NCBI GenBank assembly: GCA_034008185.1
Contig: CM067082.1
Location: forward strand, 101,241,311 to 101,305,310
DNA: 64,000 nucleotides
Source: Gorsachius magnificus
Lineage: Eukaryota; Chordata; Aves; Pelecaniformes; Ardeidae
Direction: 5' to 3'
Both the position numbers and the translations under genes were made by a program. The notes beneath the pieces were generated by a model, which was given only the letters and a program-made list of their open reading frames with translations, had not been told where the DNA came from and ran no database searches. The first letter of the stretch is position 1. Each line of letters opens with the position of its first letter. This document shows, in pieces, positions 38,051 to 47,812 of the stretch.

Positions 38051-40456
38051 TCTCTAGTGATGAGCAATACATCTTTCCCCCGAGGAGCAGGAATGAAAGA
38101 AAACACTTGCTTGACTCATCCTTGCCTGGTTCTTGCACCGAGAGCTGAAGCCCACTTAAAGCGAGAAATGCCTGCACAGACTTTCTGCATTTACAGATAT
38201 TGCGGGAAAAGCAGAAAGGAATTTGCCATGTTAACAGGTTATCTGTCCGCTTCAGTGAAGAAATTTAATAAAATTGGGAGAAACGAAACACTGAGTTACA
38301 CCTGGGCAATTCCCCAGGTAGAGACTGCCACACTATTATCATACTGTCATGCCCAAATAGGAGCCACTGGGCAGTACAAGCACTTTAAAATCTATCTGGT
38401 TAGTGTCAACACTAAAGGGATTGTACTAAAACCAGTGTGGTATAAACAACTAAACTTCTCCGGTTAGGCAAGGCTTGTCTCCTGTTCAGAAAGGGAGAAA
38501 TACCGTCTCAGGCCAGGACGCATGAGATAATTTCATTGCCTTTCCTTCATGCATCAGGTGTGCAAAAGGACACAACTGTGCCAGCAAAAAAAACAAGTTT
38601 GCAGCAACTTAAAACAAGCCTGCCTTTCCAACGACAGCCATTGGCATTTTGGGATTTGGGGTCTTTTTTTGCTAGTATACATTCCCTGATGGAGCTCCTA
38701 ATTTCCTGAAGACTAAACCTTCCAGATCACAGGCTCACGACCAGCTCTTAACCCCATGGTTAGCACAAGTCTGTCACTACAACTATACCGCTGCCAACAC
38801 CGTGCTAAGCAGCATAGATCTACAAAAGCATCACCCTCTCTTGGTTGGCAGGGCTGTTGAGCCCCAAGATGATGAACATGTGCAACAAAATACTCCTCTC
38901 ACATCAAGTGTAGGGCTCTCGAAACACGTGCTGCCTGTGGTCTTGGGTCTGCTGTCAATGAGACCCCTGCCACCCTCGCACATGCTGACATTCTCTCATA
39001 TTAATTTCATTTCAGTGTTCTCCAGTTCTTCCTTCTCTGCAGGAGGACCCTAACAGGCTGGATCCACAATGCATGTAGCTAGAAAGGCAGAAAAATACAT
39101 TAAATGTACGTGCCTTAGTGTATTGGAAAGACAGATCTGTACAGGTATGGGCTGTATACTTGGGTCCATGATCCTCACCTCTAATTCCAGAAGCACAAGA
39201 CCTGAGAAGGAAGGGTCCACCCTCAGAACTATTGCCAGCTATTTAGTTGCATGATGCCTGCCATAATGAGAGGCTGGAGACCAAGCCAATTGGCACGCCA
39301 TCATTCCTACTCTGTCAGGAAAGGAACAAGCTGCTTACAGAGGGCTCAAGTGCAATCAGGGCACGCTCCCACCACCCTGCTTCAGCACCCTTCAAAAACA
39401 TCCACTTTCCACTGTCATTGAACTTTGAAGTTAAAGCACAGATCACTTTGTGGTCACTTCCAATGAAAGGGATACAGCCCAGGTGGTGGGTTTGGGTTTT
39501 TTCCCAGACCTCCAGACGAGACAGAGGGAATGGCATGCTGGAGAACTGCTAGGTTCACAGTTACCCACCAGCTGGACTCAAGGCTGACAGTCCCTCCCAC
39601 ATTGCTGCTGATGGTGGACCTTCCCTGGAGATATGGTCTCCAGCCACAACCCTCTTCCGCCCCACAGACAGGAAAGGCTGGGGAGGTCATTAGGTCCAGG
39701 TTGAAGACTTCTGCTCCGACAGACACTTGGCAAGTGATGTGGGAAAACAACAGGACACCATCTGGAGAAGTTAGTCTTATCTAACAGGGTCTTTCAGGGT
39801 AAAACAAGAAACAGACTTGGCTAGTTTTCCCTTCTAGGATTGCACGGAAAAGCTCTGTAGGATTTTCCTTGTTACAAATGCAATATTGCTATCCTGTAAC
39901 TCCCATTAGGTGGTATCTAACATACTGAAACAAGTGTGCTACCAAAATGGGCAGTCCCGCTCCCAGCCGTACATCCCCTCTCTTCACTTGCAGTAAGTTT
40001 CATGATGCTACCACTGCGCAAACCTCCACTGAACCAATGGAAAACTATTCCCTCTCAATTTTTTTTCCCCATCCTCTTTTTGGTGGCTTAGTCTTCCATA
40101 GCATCAGCAGGTTGATCCAATTCCTCCACAGCTGCATGGTCACTAGACCTGTGGGAGGCACATGGCCAGCAGAACGAGGGGTTAGGGACCACTCTTGCCA
40201 GCAACAGCCCATCCCTGCATTGGATCAGACACAGATTATAAACCACTTCTTGCCAATACCTTTCCTTCTAAAAATCTACCAGACTGAAAGCTGAGTCATT
40301 GAGAAAGAGGAAGAGATTTTTAGTTGAGTTATTTAAAACAAGGGTTAACACCTATTTAGCATGAAGCCAAAGATACACTTGAGAAGACATTTTTAACACA
40401 GCAGTGAAAGCTTTTCCACTTAATATGTGAGAAACTTGTCAAGATACATTGTTCTC

Positions 40457-40498
40457 AAAAAGAAAAAAAAAAAAAAAGGAAAAAAAGAAAAGAGAAAG
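40457..40498 (+). repeat. A-rich purine tract
   Basis: An A-run of about 15 followed by ggaaaaaagaaaagagaaag. It may be a worn poly(A) tail, but no parent retrocopy is recognisable upstream. Confidence 0.75.
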
Positions 40499-42170
40499 CA
40501 TTCAACAAACCCAGACTCCCCTCTCATGCTCCGTCAAAATACCAGGCATGGTATTTCATCTCACGTATTACCTTACTGATGTAGGAAAGTGATAACATCC
40601 ACTATTTAAGACCCTATCTTTCCCTTGTCTTGGAAGTGGTGTTTAACACCCACAATCCCAGCTGCGTCCCCAGCCTTCAGACAGACCTAAGATTTGTTGC
40701 CCAAAAGGCACTATATGAGCAAAGAAGAGAAAGATCTCTTTAGAAAGGCTTTGCCTCTTGCTTGCCAGAAGAAAGTTTGTATTAACAGTACTTCAACAAA
40801 GCCTTCAGCAAAATACAAAAACTGTGGAAACAGCTGCATTGCTGAGGATATAAAGCAATGCAGCATCTTCAAAAGTTAGGCTTAAAAATTAAAAAATTCT
40901 CCCTTTCTGTAATATTTTTATTTATTTGGATTTTAATTTATATCACAACAGATTTGAAGTACATTGGTAGTCACCTTGTCTCAGCAAGAAATAAGAAATT
41001 TTAATTTTAAATTCCATAGCATAAGCTCAAGCATTAATTTGATCCTGCTTGTAAACTCAGCCTACACAGACGAGCAGAGCAAACCTGTATGTGGGCACCC
41101 TCATTCCAGTTTTCCTAAGCCTCTTCCTAGTGGAGTAAACCAAAATAAATTTGCATTAAACCAAAGAGCGTTTCCATTGAGCCTTTCATCACCGATTTTA
41201 ACTAAATCCATTTGCAAAGAGCAGCTGAAGTCTAAAGGCTTGCTTTGGTCAAGTTTACCACATCCTTCCAGACACCTGCATTAGCTGAGTGAGAAGTACC
41301 GAGATAAGAGAGTCAGAGGACTTCCCTTTTATAAAGAAAGCATAACAGAAAGTGCTAAACATTTTTGACTGCTGTAAAAAATATAAACAGGTTTTATAGA
41401 TGCTTTTTCTTATGAAAAAAAAAAACAAAAAACAAGCCCAAAAATCTCCACCGCATAGCTGTTCACACCTCCCCTTAGAGGATGCAAATGGCACTCAGCC
41501 ACCATTCCCTTCCCGCGGCAAGCACGAATCCATCTCCTCCTCAGCAGGAGCAAAGTGAGAAAAGTGTGCAAGCTCAGTCCTCCTGCCTGGAAATCACAGC
41601 CCATCTCACTTCTGTCAAGAGGCAGAGAAAACTTGCCAGCACCAGTTGGATCCCCAAACTGTAAATCATCAGTAGGCTCTTTCCTGCCTTTGCTCAGCAA
41701 TGCAATAGCTGCTTTCTAACCAGCTGCAAGAGGGTAAGAAAAAAAACATGAAAAATTATTTAAGCTGCTAAGCCCCTACATAACTAAAACTAACGAGCAG
41801 GAGAGGGTTAGTGGACAGATCTACACTAACAACTCCCTTGCAGAATATTTGGGGTAGGCTTTTCCCCATCACTTCGGATAGGATTATTCCTCCCACCACC
41901 CACTGATGCAATGCCCACGGTATCAGTGGGCTTTCCCAGAGAGGGACATCATAGAGACAACAACCCCAGTGTGCATGCACATTCGTACATTCAAGGGTAC
42001 CTGCATTTCTGTAATTTGTACATAAAGGAAATCCTGACAGTTAATGGTTAGAAAAAAGTATCAGAAATGGGGGTGGGGTGTGCTTCCCCATGATGCTCAC
42101 AACTTCTTGAACTCTACCTGTGCCTACTATGATCAAAATGTTGCCCATCTTAACATGCTTGTACAAGGTT

Positions 42171-42227
42171 AAAAACAAACAAACAAAAAAACCAAACAAA
42201 AACCCCAACAAAACCACAAACACACCA
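42171..42227 (+). repeat. A/C-rich low-complexity tract
   Basis: aaaaacaaacaaacaaaaaa followed by accaaacaaaaaccccaaca. It has the same composition as the tract at 24964. Confidence 0.8.
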
Positions 42228-42943
42228 CCTTCTTCAGGTTTAAAGAGATTTTAGGTTTATCTTACTTGCTAAAATCTGTCCTGTTGAAGTCCACTTACAA
42301 AAATAATACTAAAAACCTCCACACAGCAGTTACGCAAGTGGGAAGCAGCAGGCCAACTTTGCTTTTGTTTAAATAAATCTTGTATGACAGACTATCGGGA
42401 GTGTTTGAATTTTATTTCAAGATAACATTTTGTTGTTCCTATGACATATCTATTCTTTTGTTCTTTTAAAAAAAGACACTTGACTCTTCTCCTAGTATCT
42501 TTATTCTGACAAATTAACAAGAACCAACTGTGCAATTACCAGTATTTCTATCAGCATCCACATTACAATTTTTTGTAACGAGAAACCGAGTGTGTAGCAA
42601 TATCAATGCTAGTATTTCCAAAGGTGACGATCTAAATTTTGTATAGCCATGTGGAAACCTTTATGGTGGGATTCTCACCCACATCTCACACCACCTACAG
42701 TCCTCAGCTTAGCTTAATTCAGAGCAGTAAAAAGCTTAACTTAAATATTCAGGCAGTTGCATTAGCTCCTAGGTTCCCCTGGGCAGACCATATGGGCCAA
42801 ATAGAAGCTTAAGCACCAAAAATTATTCAACAGTTTTGAAAGTTGAAGCTATCCAGCAAGCTACTCAGCAGCAGTAAAAATAAAAGACCTTCTTTATTAC
42901 CACTGCAGTACAGGCAGGGTCCTCTGCCAGGCTTAAACAGCTG

Positions 42944-43027
42944 AGGTGAGCCTCCCCATCCCAGAGGTGAGCCTCCCCATCCCAGAGGTGAGCCTCCCCA
43001 TCCCAGAGGTGAGCCTCCCCATCCCAG
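42944..43027 (+). repeat. four perfect 21-bp tandem repeats
   Basis: The units start at 42944, 42965, 42986 and 43007, and each begins aggtgagcctcccc. They are identical. Because 21 is a multiple of three, a minus-strand frame across the array reads a repeated GWGGSPL heptapeptide, which is a by-product. Each unit carries an AG|GTGAGC 5' splice-site consensus on the plus strand, antisense to VOPP1. Confidence 0.97.
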
Positions 43028-44859
43028 CACTGCTGCAGCTTGTGGGAGAGAAAGCAAGCACTCAGTCTGAGAAGTAAACCACACCAAGATATTCTGGTGC
43101 CCTCATTCAGGCTGAAAATAAGTTCGTTTCACCATCAAGGGGGTGAGGGTGCTGCTTGTTTAGTTTTATTTTTTCCCATCCCAAAGACAACACTATTCAT
43201 TAAAGTCACATTTAAGCTTGGACAGCTAAAGTCCTTGGGATGTCTGATAAAATAAAAGCAGAAAATCTTGATATATACCCCAAACAGACACACTTTAAGG
43301 GCTTCCTCAAAGCTTTCCATAAAATGGAGAGCCACCTACTTATACAAAACTGAGACAAAATGCGGTCCTGTCAGTAGAACCATGAGCCACTCTAGCGAGC
43401 AAGACCACTGGCTATTTGTGAATGCTGAAATCACATAACCCAGTACTACAGGTCTACGAGACATCCAGGCTCCTATCGAAAAAGGGTGTTTCAGGCAACT
43501 GTGGTTAATAGCACACTGCTACCTCCAAGTAGCCAAATTAATTTGAAACAGACAGATGGAGATTCCACAGTGTTTGTTTCTTCCTGAGAGAACCAAAATT
43601 ACCCGTCAAGTTATCCACCTTAAAATTTCCTCATTTTAGCTTATGTGTTAAACTGTTCAGTGATGACTAAGTTGTGAGCAAAACTCACGGCATCTTTGCC
43701 TATTCTCCCTTAACAGCAGGGTCTTCTCAGAGCAAAGTTTCCTGGGTCCTGGAATTGGAGATATTTCCTCCATCATGGGATAAAAATAAAGAAAGTCTTC
43801 ACGGTTATGGTGGAAAGCCCTTGTCGAACAAGAAAACTCAGAATTAATTCCCCTTTCCTACCATCACATCGCTCTGGGCATTTCTGTAATTAGCATACCT
43901 CAAACTCTTCTAGAGAAAGCACCGGCATCCTAGCATTGAGAGCCAGCAATTTCTTACACGTAAATCCTGCTTCAATACCAATGCCTTCCATCACCTTCGT
44001 GAAACCACACATGAGCCCACACAAGCGCCCTCCCTTGCCCCTCAGTCCTTCTTCTGCCTCTACATCAGGACCAGCAAACCACCACTTCCCCGCAGAACGG
44101 CACAGTCAGTCACTGACCAGGCTTCAAGCTGAAAGCCATGAAGAAGCATTCCCTACTCGAAACTCACACCCACCTTGAATTTGACATGTTTACTTGTGAA
44201 GGAGTTTATATTCCTTTCATCCACATAACCAGAAATAGCATTTTCAAATGCACACACATAGAAAATACATTAATGTCTTGCAACAAGTATTTTTTGTAAT
44301 TTAAGCAAGGAGAACTTTAAACTTTGGTAAACTATTGCAAATTGCTCTGACAGACTAAATGGCTTTCCCCGCCCCGTTATTTGGGTAACAGTCAAAGTCT
44401 TCTGCAAAACGTTGAATGAAAAATATATTCCTCAGCTCATGCTGTGTTAAACATTAACTAAGATCACATCAAAGCTGCAAATAGTTTTAAAAAAAATGTA
44501 ACAAAACTGTTTCAGATAATAGCCAGTATAGAAGCTAGTGCAGAAGAAAGAAAAAGTTTCAAATACCAAAAACATTCTAAACAACCAGCTGTCTCCAGTT
44601 CAGTTATTTAAACCCCCAGCATTTTGTTTCTGGGCCTTTTTTCCCCCCATAGAATACAACTTAAAACAATTTGTAATAATACTTATTTACACAGCACCTC
44701 ATTTGAAAAGGTATCCTAAGCACTTCCGAACAAGAAAAAAAAATAATCCACAAAACCAGATGGCAAAACAAACATTCTAGACAAAAAGAAAAAGGAAAAA
44801 AACCACCCCAAAAAACAACAGCCACAATTAAAACCAGTATAAAAGCTTAAGTAACAGCA

Positions 44860-45170
44860 ACATCCAAAGAGGATTTATGCAAATTACTTTTTTCAGGCAC
44901 GCAGGATCTTTTAGTGGAATATGCGGAGAGAGCGGAGACATCTAATCAAACAGATCCTGGAGGGGCAAAGCCTTTCACACTCTCAGATGAACAAATTCCC
45001 TCCGGGAAACGCCAGTGCCTGTTTCATTTAATCGACATTTTGCCATTCGTGTTTTCTGAAGAGCTTCTGCAGAGTCAAGGAGCAATCACGGGCCAGGCTC
45101 TGGGCCAGGCTTACAGCCAGGGTAATGAGATGCAGGCCAATTAACTTGAAAAGAGTTACATTTATTTACA
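44860..45170. promoter_or_regulatory. possible conserved element in proximal intron 1
   Basis: Non-repetitive sequence about 1.5 kb inside intron 1 contains a perfect octamer, atgcaaat (in ggatttatgcaaattac), and a long smooth stretch with few low-complexity words. A 76-codon plus-strand frame (44914-45144) lies in it without recognisable homology or splice sites. Confidence 0.3.
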
Positions 45171-45820
45171 TTAAATGGTGATTGTGATCTGAGTGTTTTA
45201 ATGGGATGATGCTGGATGACATAGTGGGCAACATACCAGAAATCGTTCATCTATGTAGGTGGCATAAACATGTAGTAAACATCATTTTCATGAGTTATAT
45301 CCATTACTGAAAACAATAATTACACAGCCAGCACTCTGATTTCCATGTATGGGTTCAGTGGTATGGTTTTTTTGTTTTTTTTTTTTTTTAAAATAATTCA
45401 TTTGCTATCTTAACTGCTCCATCACAGAGACAACACAACTCTCCACCCCTCAGACACTTTCAACTAGACTGCCTCTGGGCTTTATAAATGTAAAGACATA
45501 CCTAAGCCAAGCCCGTAGGCGTTTCTGAAGTCAGCCCAGCACACTGCCACCGCATATGTCCTGGCCACGATGCGAGCACGGTGCTAAACCTGCCGCCAGG
45601 AGCTGCACATGGCAGTGTGCCCACCACGAACCCATCCGAGGGCGTTTCCCAATGCCCCCCGCCCCCCCCAACCCAACCCCAAGGTTAAACCAAAGACCAA
45701 GAGGCAGCTCACCACCAGAAAACATCTGTGGATCTGCCTGCTAAAAAAAGGAGCTGGTTTCCCAGCCCCGTGACATAACTGCGTGGCACAAGTCTCCCCT
45801 CCAATTAACGTAAGCTGCTA

Positions 45821-45852
45821 TTTTTTTTGTTTGTTTGTTTGCTTGTTTGTTG
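45821..45852 (+). repeat. (TTTG)n simple repeat
   Basis: Eight T followed by gtttgtttgtttgcttgttt, about 370 bp downstream of the CpG island in intron 1. Confidence 0.9.
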
Positions 45853-46023
45853 TAACTACTGAAGCTGCGCTACCAAGGCTTTCCGAGAAGTTTCACAACG
45901 CTGCTCGCCACCACAGCACCTCCTGAGCTGATGCCGCCGCACCTCTACCTCACGACGTACACTTTGTCCACGAAAGGATACTTAAAATAAAAATAAAAGG
46001 TGCACCCTCCACTTCACACTTAC

Positions 46024-46166
46024 GGAAAGGCGCACGTTTGGTGTCGCCTGGAGGGCCAGGCAGCCTGTGAGGAAGGGACAGCTTCCAGCAGCTTGTGCCC
46101 CTGCTTACAGGTCCCGCGTTACTCCGCTCCCGCACACCACAGATCATCTGCTCCCCCAATAAAACG
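46024..46166 (-). other. candidate alternative leader exon of VOPP1
   Basis: Just inside intron 1 the minus strand has an acceptor, ggcttgctttgtag|CG (AG at 46168-46167). It is followed by two donors, GGACCT|GTAAGC (exon end 46109) and CTTTCC|GTAAGT (exon end 46024). Exons of 58 or 143 nt are possible. Alternatively the 46024 donor could end a downstream alternative first exon. No transcript evidence is available, and similar sites arise by chance. Confidence 0.25.
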
Positions 46167-46460
46167 CTACAAAGCAAGCCAGCCAGGTCGCTGCTAACAG
46201 CCCTAACTACTGCACCCCAGCAGCCGCCGAAGGCAGAAGCGCCGGGGTTTGCCCCGCCCGGCCTGGCACCGCCGCTCCCACTCACCCCCGGCCGCCCGCT
46301 GCTCGGGAGCTTGCGGAGCCAAGCCCGCTCCGGCAAGGGCATTTACCCCCAAATAAATACCGCAACACCACCTCCCCGCCACGCACCCCCCGGGCTGGGT
46401 GCGGGATGTCGGCTTCCCCCCCGCCGGCCGCGCAGTTCCAGGTCGCGGCTGGCGGCGGAT

Positions 46461-46490
46461 CCCCCCCCCGCCCCCCCCCCCCCCCCCCCC
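46461..46490 (-). repeat. G20-C-G9 homopolymer at the exon 1 donor position
   Basis: The plus strand shows nine C, one G, then twenty C. In the VOPP1 sense this is a G20 run starting in the Trp-16 codon. Such runs are prone to sequencing and assembly error and to real length variation. It lies where a splice donor is expected. Confidence 0.8.
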
Positions 46491-46536
46491 ACAGCAGCGA
46501 GAGCAGGAGCGCGACCCCGGGCTGGAAGCGGTTCAT
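46489..46536 (-). CDS. VOPP1: VOPP1 coding exon 1, signal peptide (3' boundary unresolved)
   Basis: An ATG at 46536-46534 opens MNRFQPGVALLLSLLW, a short basic start followed by a hydrophobic core. It aligns well with the human VOPP1 start MRRQPAKVAALLLGLLLE. The frame is phase 0 at the end of this segment, as exon 2 requires. Position -3 is a purine (G). The problem lies downstream: directly after the Trp codon the sense strand is a run of 20 G that continues to 46471, so no GT donor can be read where human exon 1 ends. The first GT in the right phase is GGG|GTGCGT at 46386-46385; it would make a 150-nt exon and add a 34-residue Gly/Pro-rich stretch. A miscounted or misassembled homopolymer hiding the real donor is at least as likely. 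Confidence 0.68.
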
Positions 46537-46581
46537 CTCTCCTCCTCCTCCTCCTCCTCCTCCTCCCGCGGCGGCGGCGGG
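46537..46581 (-). repeat. (GGA)n and (CCG)n tracts in the VOPP1 5' leader
   Basis: Read in the VOPP1 sense, a short (CCG)n stretch (46581-46568) runs into eight to nine GGA units (about 46566-46541) that end just before GAG-ATG at 46536. GGA repeats are known to fold into G-quadruplexes, so this leader could affect scanning or translation. Repeat length is probably polymorphic. Confidence 0.75.
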
Positions 46582-47226
46582 CTCGCCCCGGCCGGCTCAG
46601 GCGCGCACGGGCGCTGTCAGCGGCGCCATCCCCGGCGGCGGGGGAGCTCCGGGGGGGACGCGGACACAGGCACGGGGGGGGCAGCGAGCAGGGCGGGCTG
46701 ACAGACAGCCCGGGGGCAAGGGCGGCGAGAAGCCCGCACCGGGGGCACAGGGCGAGGCGGGGTAAAGCGACGGAGGCGGGGAAGCCCCGCAGGAGGGCGA
46801 GGGCGGGCTGACCCGCCGATCCCCTCGGCGGCGGCCGGAGCCGAGCGGGCAGCGCCGCGACGAGGCGAAGCGGAGGCCAGCTCGGTGCTCGGGCGGGCGG
46901 CACAAAGAGGCCGAGCGCCGCCGCGGCTGAGGGCGGGGAGAGGAGTCGGCCCGCCCCGGCACCGCCCCGCGCCGCTGCCCGGCCGGGAGAGGGCGGTGGC
47001 GGCGGCGGCGGCAGGAAGGGGCGGGGGGAGCGGCCTAACCGGCCCCCCCCCCCTCCCCTGCCCCGCCCCGAGCGGCCGGGAACGGGCCTGTCCCGGCCTG
47101 CCCCGGCTCCGCAGGCCGGCGGGCCGCACGCGGGAGGGGTGGCGCGGGGTCCCCGGCGGGAGGTGAGCAGCCCGTCGGGGCGTCTCGGGTGCCGGCCCCG
47201 AGAAGGAGCGGGCCCGCCTGAGCCCC

Positions 47227-47812
47227 GTGAAGTCCAGCAAGGCCCAAGCGCAGGTGAAGGGAGCTGGACCTCCCCTCCGCCCCACACGTGAGACCCCGCC
47301 CGAGCCCTGCATCCAGCTTCAGGGTCGCCAGCACAAGGCTGGCATGGACCTGTCCGAGCGGGTCCGCGAGGAGGCCACGAAAATGGTCAGAGGGCTGGAG
47401 CACCTCTGCTGCGAAGGAAGGCTGAGAGAGTTGGGGTTGTGCTGTCTGGAGATGATGAGGCTCCGGGGAGATCACCTTGTGGCGTGTCAATACTGAAAGG
47501 GAGCTCACAGGAAAGATGGGGAGAGACTTTTTACCTGTAGTGACAGGACAAGGGGCAGTGGTTTTGAACTGAAAGAGGGAGATTTAGTTTGGACATAAGG
47601 AAGAAACTTCTTACAATGAGACTGATGGACACCAGAACAGGTTGCCCAGAGAAGCTGTGGATGCCCCATCCCTGGATGTGGTCAAGGTCAGGTTGGACGG
47701 GGCTTTGAGCAACCTGGTCTAGTGAAAGATGTCCCTGCTCATGGCAGTTGGGTTGGACAGGATGATCTTTGAAGGTCCTTTCCAACCCAAACCATTCTGT
47801 GGGTCTATGATG
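47227..47812 (+). mobile_element. CR1 LINE, 5'-truncated and internally deleted
   Basis: The sequence follows the avian CR1 3' region. It begins with the gtgaagtccagcaaggcc motif and then jumps, with roughly 180 bp missing compared with intact copies, to gtgagacc...ctgcatccag. From there it continues through the reverse-transcriptase C-terminal coding region: CIQL, QHK, ERV, ATKM.RGLEHL and RLRELGL are all readable. It ends with ggtcctttccaacccaaaccattctgtgggtctatgat. The frame ends after ...QY with a stop near 47496, so the element is dead. The many CpGs kept in its body suggest a fairly recent insertion. It abuts the VOPP1 CpG island, about 65 bp from a plus-strand consensus splice donor. 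Confidence 0.9.

Larger units (their letters stand above)
26661..42943 (-). other. VOPP1: VOPP1 intron 1, central-right part
   Basis: Unique intron DNA with worn ancient repeats, A/C tracts, the candidate cassette exon at 28478 and an AT-rich run at 34370-34408. The 32.4-33.0 and 35.1-36.4 kb stretches are somewhat richer in GC, but I see no gene in them. Confidence 0.7.
43028..46023 (-). other. VOPP1: VOPP1 intron 1, proximal part
   Basis: Unique DNA leading up to the promoter; it becomes GC-richer from about 45.5 kb. It holds the possible element at 44860 and a T-rich tract at 45366-45389. No further exon is seen. Confidence 0.7.
3840..46536 (-). other. VOPP1: VOPP1 gene, 5' part (coding exons 1 and 2 with intron 1)
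   Basis: This span runs from the probable start codon in the CpG island to the end of coding exon 2. VOPP1 (ECOP/GASP) is a small single-pass membrane protein of late endosomes and lysosomes. Its cytoplasmic tail carries PPxY motifs that bind WW-domain partners such as WWOX, and in human it lies near EGFR and LANCL2. That is family knowledge. What the sequence shows is exon 2, with the luminal motif, and a signal-peptide-like exon 1 in the right orientation. Intron 1 would be about 42.5 kb. No exon matching the next conserved residues (CRSYEDCC) is visible in 1-3839, so the transmembrane and tail exons must lie to the left of the window. The extent depends on the exon 1 call, which is less certain than exon 2. 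Confidence 0.75.
46220..47226. promoter_or_regulatory. CpG island promoter of VOPP1, possibly bidirectional
   Basis: This is about 1 kb of very GC-rich, CpG-dense DNA in AT-leaning surroundings, so it is the only typical housekeeping-type promoter here. GC boxes (for example GGGGCGGGGGG near 47018) and an NRF1-like GCGCGCACGGGCGC near 46601 are visible. I see no TATA box at a suitable place. It sits immediately upstream of the VOPP1 start codon on the minus strand. On the plus strand, CGGGAG|GTGAGC at 47161-47168 is a consensus 5' splice site, which would suit a divergent transcript. The open frames of 200-300 codons in both directions here are GC-composition artefacts. The right edge is cut off by a CR1 element. 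Confidence 0.85.

Noticed and set aside
38057..38467. 136-codon plus-strand frame
   Set aside because: It overlaps worn repeat motifs and shows no recognisable domain.
42827..43087. Frame with repeated GWGGSPL heptapeptide
   Set aside because: It is a by-product of the 21-bp array; no other coding sign.
46343..47312. Open frames of 314 and 231 codons (minus) and 238 codons (plus, from 46095) in the CpG island
   Set aside because: They are Pro/Arg/Gly/Ala-rich in every frame, as expected from GC-rich DNA without stops. No domain is visible, and they overlap each other.
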